NCBI GenBank assembly: GCA_031213475.1
Contig: JARUPZ010000016.1
Span: 3,787,491 to 3,851,490 of the forward strand
Reading direction: 5' to 3'
Source: Nereocystis luetkeana
Lineage: Eukaryota; Sar; Phaeophyceae; Laminariales; Laminariaceae
DNA length: 64,000 bases
Part shown: positions 62,693-64,000 of the stretch, in pieces
Layout: each line of letters opens with the position of its first letter
Position numbering within the stretch: the first letter of the stretch is position 1
Translations under genes and position numbers: made by a program
The notes under the pieces: model-generated
Database searches by the model: none
What the model saw: only the letters and a program-made list of their open reading frames with translations
Told to the model about the DNA's origin: nothing

Positions 62693-62846
62693 CGCCACCT
62701 CCTGTCTCGAGCGTGAAGGACACGGCGGTGCAGACGTCGATAGGCCTGGCGCATAATTCACAGTCTTTGGGCCACTTCAAGATTATCCCGCTGCCGGGGC
62801 AGGTGTCGTGGTCGCCGGTCGCAAAATCGACCTTGCCTCCAAAGTT
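62693..62846 (-). CDS. Candidate minus-strand exon with CxxC motif
   Basis: Minus strand: after an ACAG acceptor the frame reads NFGGKVDFATGDHDTCPGSG, IILKWPKDCELCARPIDVCT and AVSFTLETGGG to a GTGAGT donor. Four Cys in about 20 residues and ordinary composition distinguish it from the surrounding simple repeats. I do not recognise the family. It may belong with the SH3b-like exon at the window edge on the same strand, but no connecting exons were identified. Confidence 0.3.
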
Positions 62847-63144
62847 CTGTCTCCATCATATAGCTGGGAGATGCAGCGGTTGCACTTTACAGTGGGATTG
62901 AGCACTGACTTGGACAGGGGGGTTCTGTTCGAAATGGGCTTCCAAGATTCGCCAGAAGAGGGCGAGGCAGAGGTGTATTGAAGGCAGAACCTATAATATC
63001 GGCAGCAGGAAAAAGTGCAGTCCACTCTGTAGAAGCAGCACCACCAGGAGCAGGCGATGCCATCTACCAGGCAGGAGCAGCACTAGCGGGAGGAGCACCC
63101 GGTACCAACAGAAGCAGCGAGAGCAAAAGCAGCACCAGCAGGAG

Positions 63145-63235
63145 GAGCGGCACCAGAAGGAGCGGCACGAGCACGAGCGGCACGAGCACGAGCGGCACGA
63201 GCAGGAGCGGTACGAGCAGGAGCAACGCCAGCAGA
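63145..63235. repeat. 15-bp tandem repeat GAGCGGCACGAGCAC
   Basis: About six units of GAGCGGCACGAGCAC/GAGCGGTACGAGCAG. They give Ser-Gly-Thr-rich peptides on one strand and Arg-Ser-Cys-rich on the other. The flanking 62980-63280 region is low-complexity GCA/GGA-rich. Confidence 0.75.
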
Positions 63236-63915
63236 AGGCTAACTGGCCAAGCGGTATACGAAGAGGCAGCACCAGCGTGACGCCCGTCGTATGCTGTCTA
63301 CATTATGTGTCCACGCACGCAAATAATCCAATGACCCGCGTCGTAGTCCTGTGTTGAAACTATTCCGGAACAAAATAAAATAAAAATCGGTCTACTATCG
63401 TATGTATGCCGTCTTATAGCCGGTCTCTTCGGGCCACAGCAGCTGAGATAAACGGCAATCCTGTTGAACCTGTTCCCGAAAAGTCCCTCCACTCGCGAAT
63501 AGTACAAAGCTCTCGCGAATCAGGGCTGACGAACTTGCGAAAGGCCACCGAAACGCCCCCACGGCGACCGACCAGAGAAAACGAATTTATAGTTTATTTT
63601 TATTTTTATAGACGAGACATACTACGCAGCTTGCAAAGTTGAGTATCAACTATGTAATCAGTCGAACTCACAGCTGACGTATTTCATCATTTTATAAAAA
63701 AGTATCGGTTCCCGATCTCTAATAATATTTTCCTTGATTGGAACACCTTACACTGGTCAAAAATAAAAAAGGGGAAAAATCGAACAGCAGAGCTTCTCTC
63801 TCGGAATCGTGCACCGCCCGCCCCACCTCGCCACTGATTCGATTCGGGCAAAGTTTTCCTCCATCTCTGCCACAGTGAGCCCCGTCGTCTGAATCGCGTG
63901 GAGCCTGGTGCATAC

Positions 63916-64000
63916 CGTGGCCCTCATTCGCCAGCCCGACAATGTTGGTGCTCAGACTGGGCCGCTCTCTGATCTTCAGCTTGGCAGTTGGTCGCAAAAT
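63916..64000 (-). CDS. Candidate SH3b-like exon, cut by the window edge
   Basis: Minus-strand frame RPTAKLKIRERPSLSTNIVG then LANEGHG, ending at a GTATGC donor at 63915. The pattern LxVRxxPSxxSxxVGxLxxG is that of bacterial-type SH3 (SH3b) domains. The gene would extend to the right of the window and continue leftwards in an exon I could not place. About 28 residues is too little to be sure. Confidence 0.35.

Overview
This window looks like nuclear DNA from a large, repeat-rich eukaryotic genome. Coding sequence is broken up by long GT-AG introns (donors are mostly GTGAGN, many acceptors follow pyrimidine tracts). There are no bacterial operons, and most of the DNA is transposon wreckage, minisatellites and trinucleotide arrays ((GTT)n, (CTA)n, (CAA)n). 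Long introns, GCA/CAA-rich low complexity and a mix of LINE, Copia, hAT-like and TIR elements would suit a multicellular stramenopile such as a brown alga. That assignment is an inference with low confidence; nothing in the window fixes the species.

Layout. 0-15.6 kb: no convincing gene. It holds degenerate tandem arrays, a 5'-truncated LINE (4.8-5.8 kb), a TIR element with a smaller TTAA-flanked element inside it (6.3-6.6 kb), a second truncated LINE (8.4-8.7 kb), a 978-bp hAT-like element with a perfect 8-bp target duplication (11.4-12.4 kb), and two arrays of a ~43-bp minisatellite. 15.8-20.4 kb: a long decayed LINE on the minus strand (endonuclease, reverse transcriptase, C-terminal tail, 3' UTR), itself invaded twice, once by a palindromic tRNA-headed element. 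20-28 kb: mostly unassigned, with several local repeat families and one unexplained 204-codon ORF. 28.0-35.3 kb: a nest in which a second reverse-transcriptase remnant was entered by a TIR element and, separately, by an almost complete 5,477-bp Copia retrotransposon (407-bp LTRs, TG...CA ends, 5-bp target duplication GGTTC).

36.4-56.4 kb carries the one host gene I can build exon by exon: 12 phase-consistent plus-strand exons encoding 553 residues plus a stop, without the N-terminus. The product looks like a DEG/ENaC (ASC) type ion channel. It has a post-TM1 FPDLAIC motif, an extracellular part, a TM2 with the family's GxIGG motif, and an unusual cytoplasmic tail carrying three WW domains and a run of eight prolines. 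Its introns are packed with minisatellites, SINE and LINE fragments, and one insertion has duplicated a splice acceptor. 57-64 kb holds dispersed repeats, a CAA/CAG-rich array and two possible minus-strand exons, one of them SH3b-like at the window edge.

The strongest unexplained signal is a 9-mer, TACCWGGTA, present 27 times by my count against about 0.5 expected. Comparing repeat copies within the window shows this string and TATTAATA sitting as short insertions where related copies have TA or a near match. That is what excision footprints of TA-targeting (Tc1/mariner-like) transposons would look like, here with an unusual 5-nt core.
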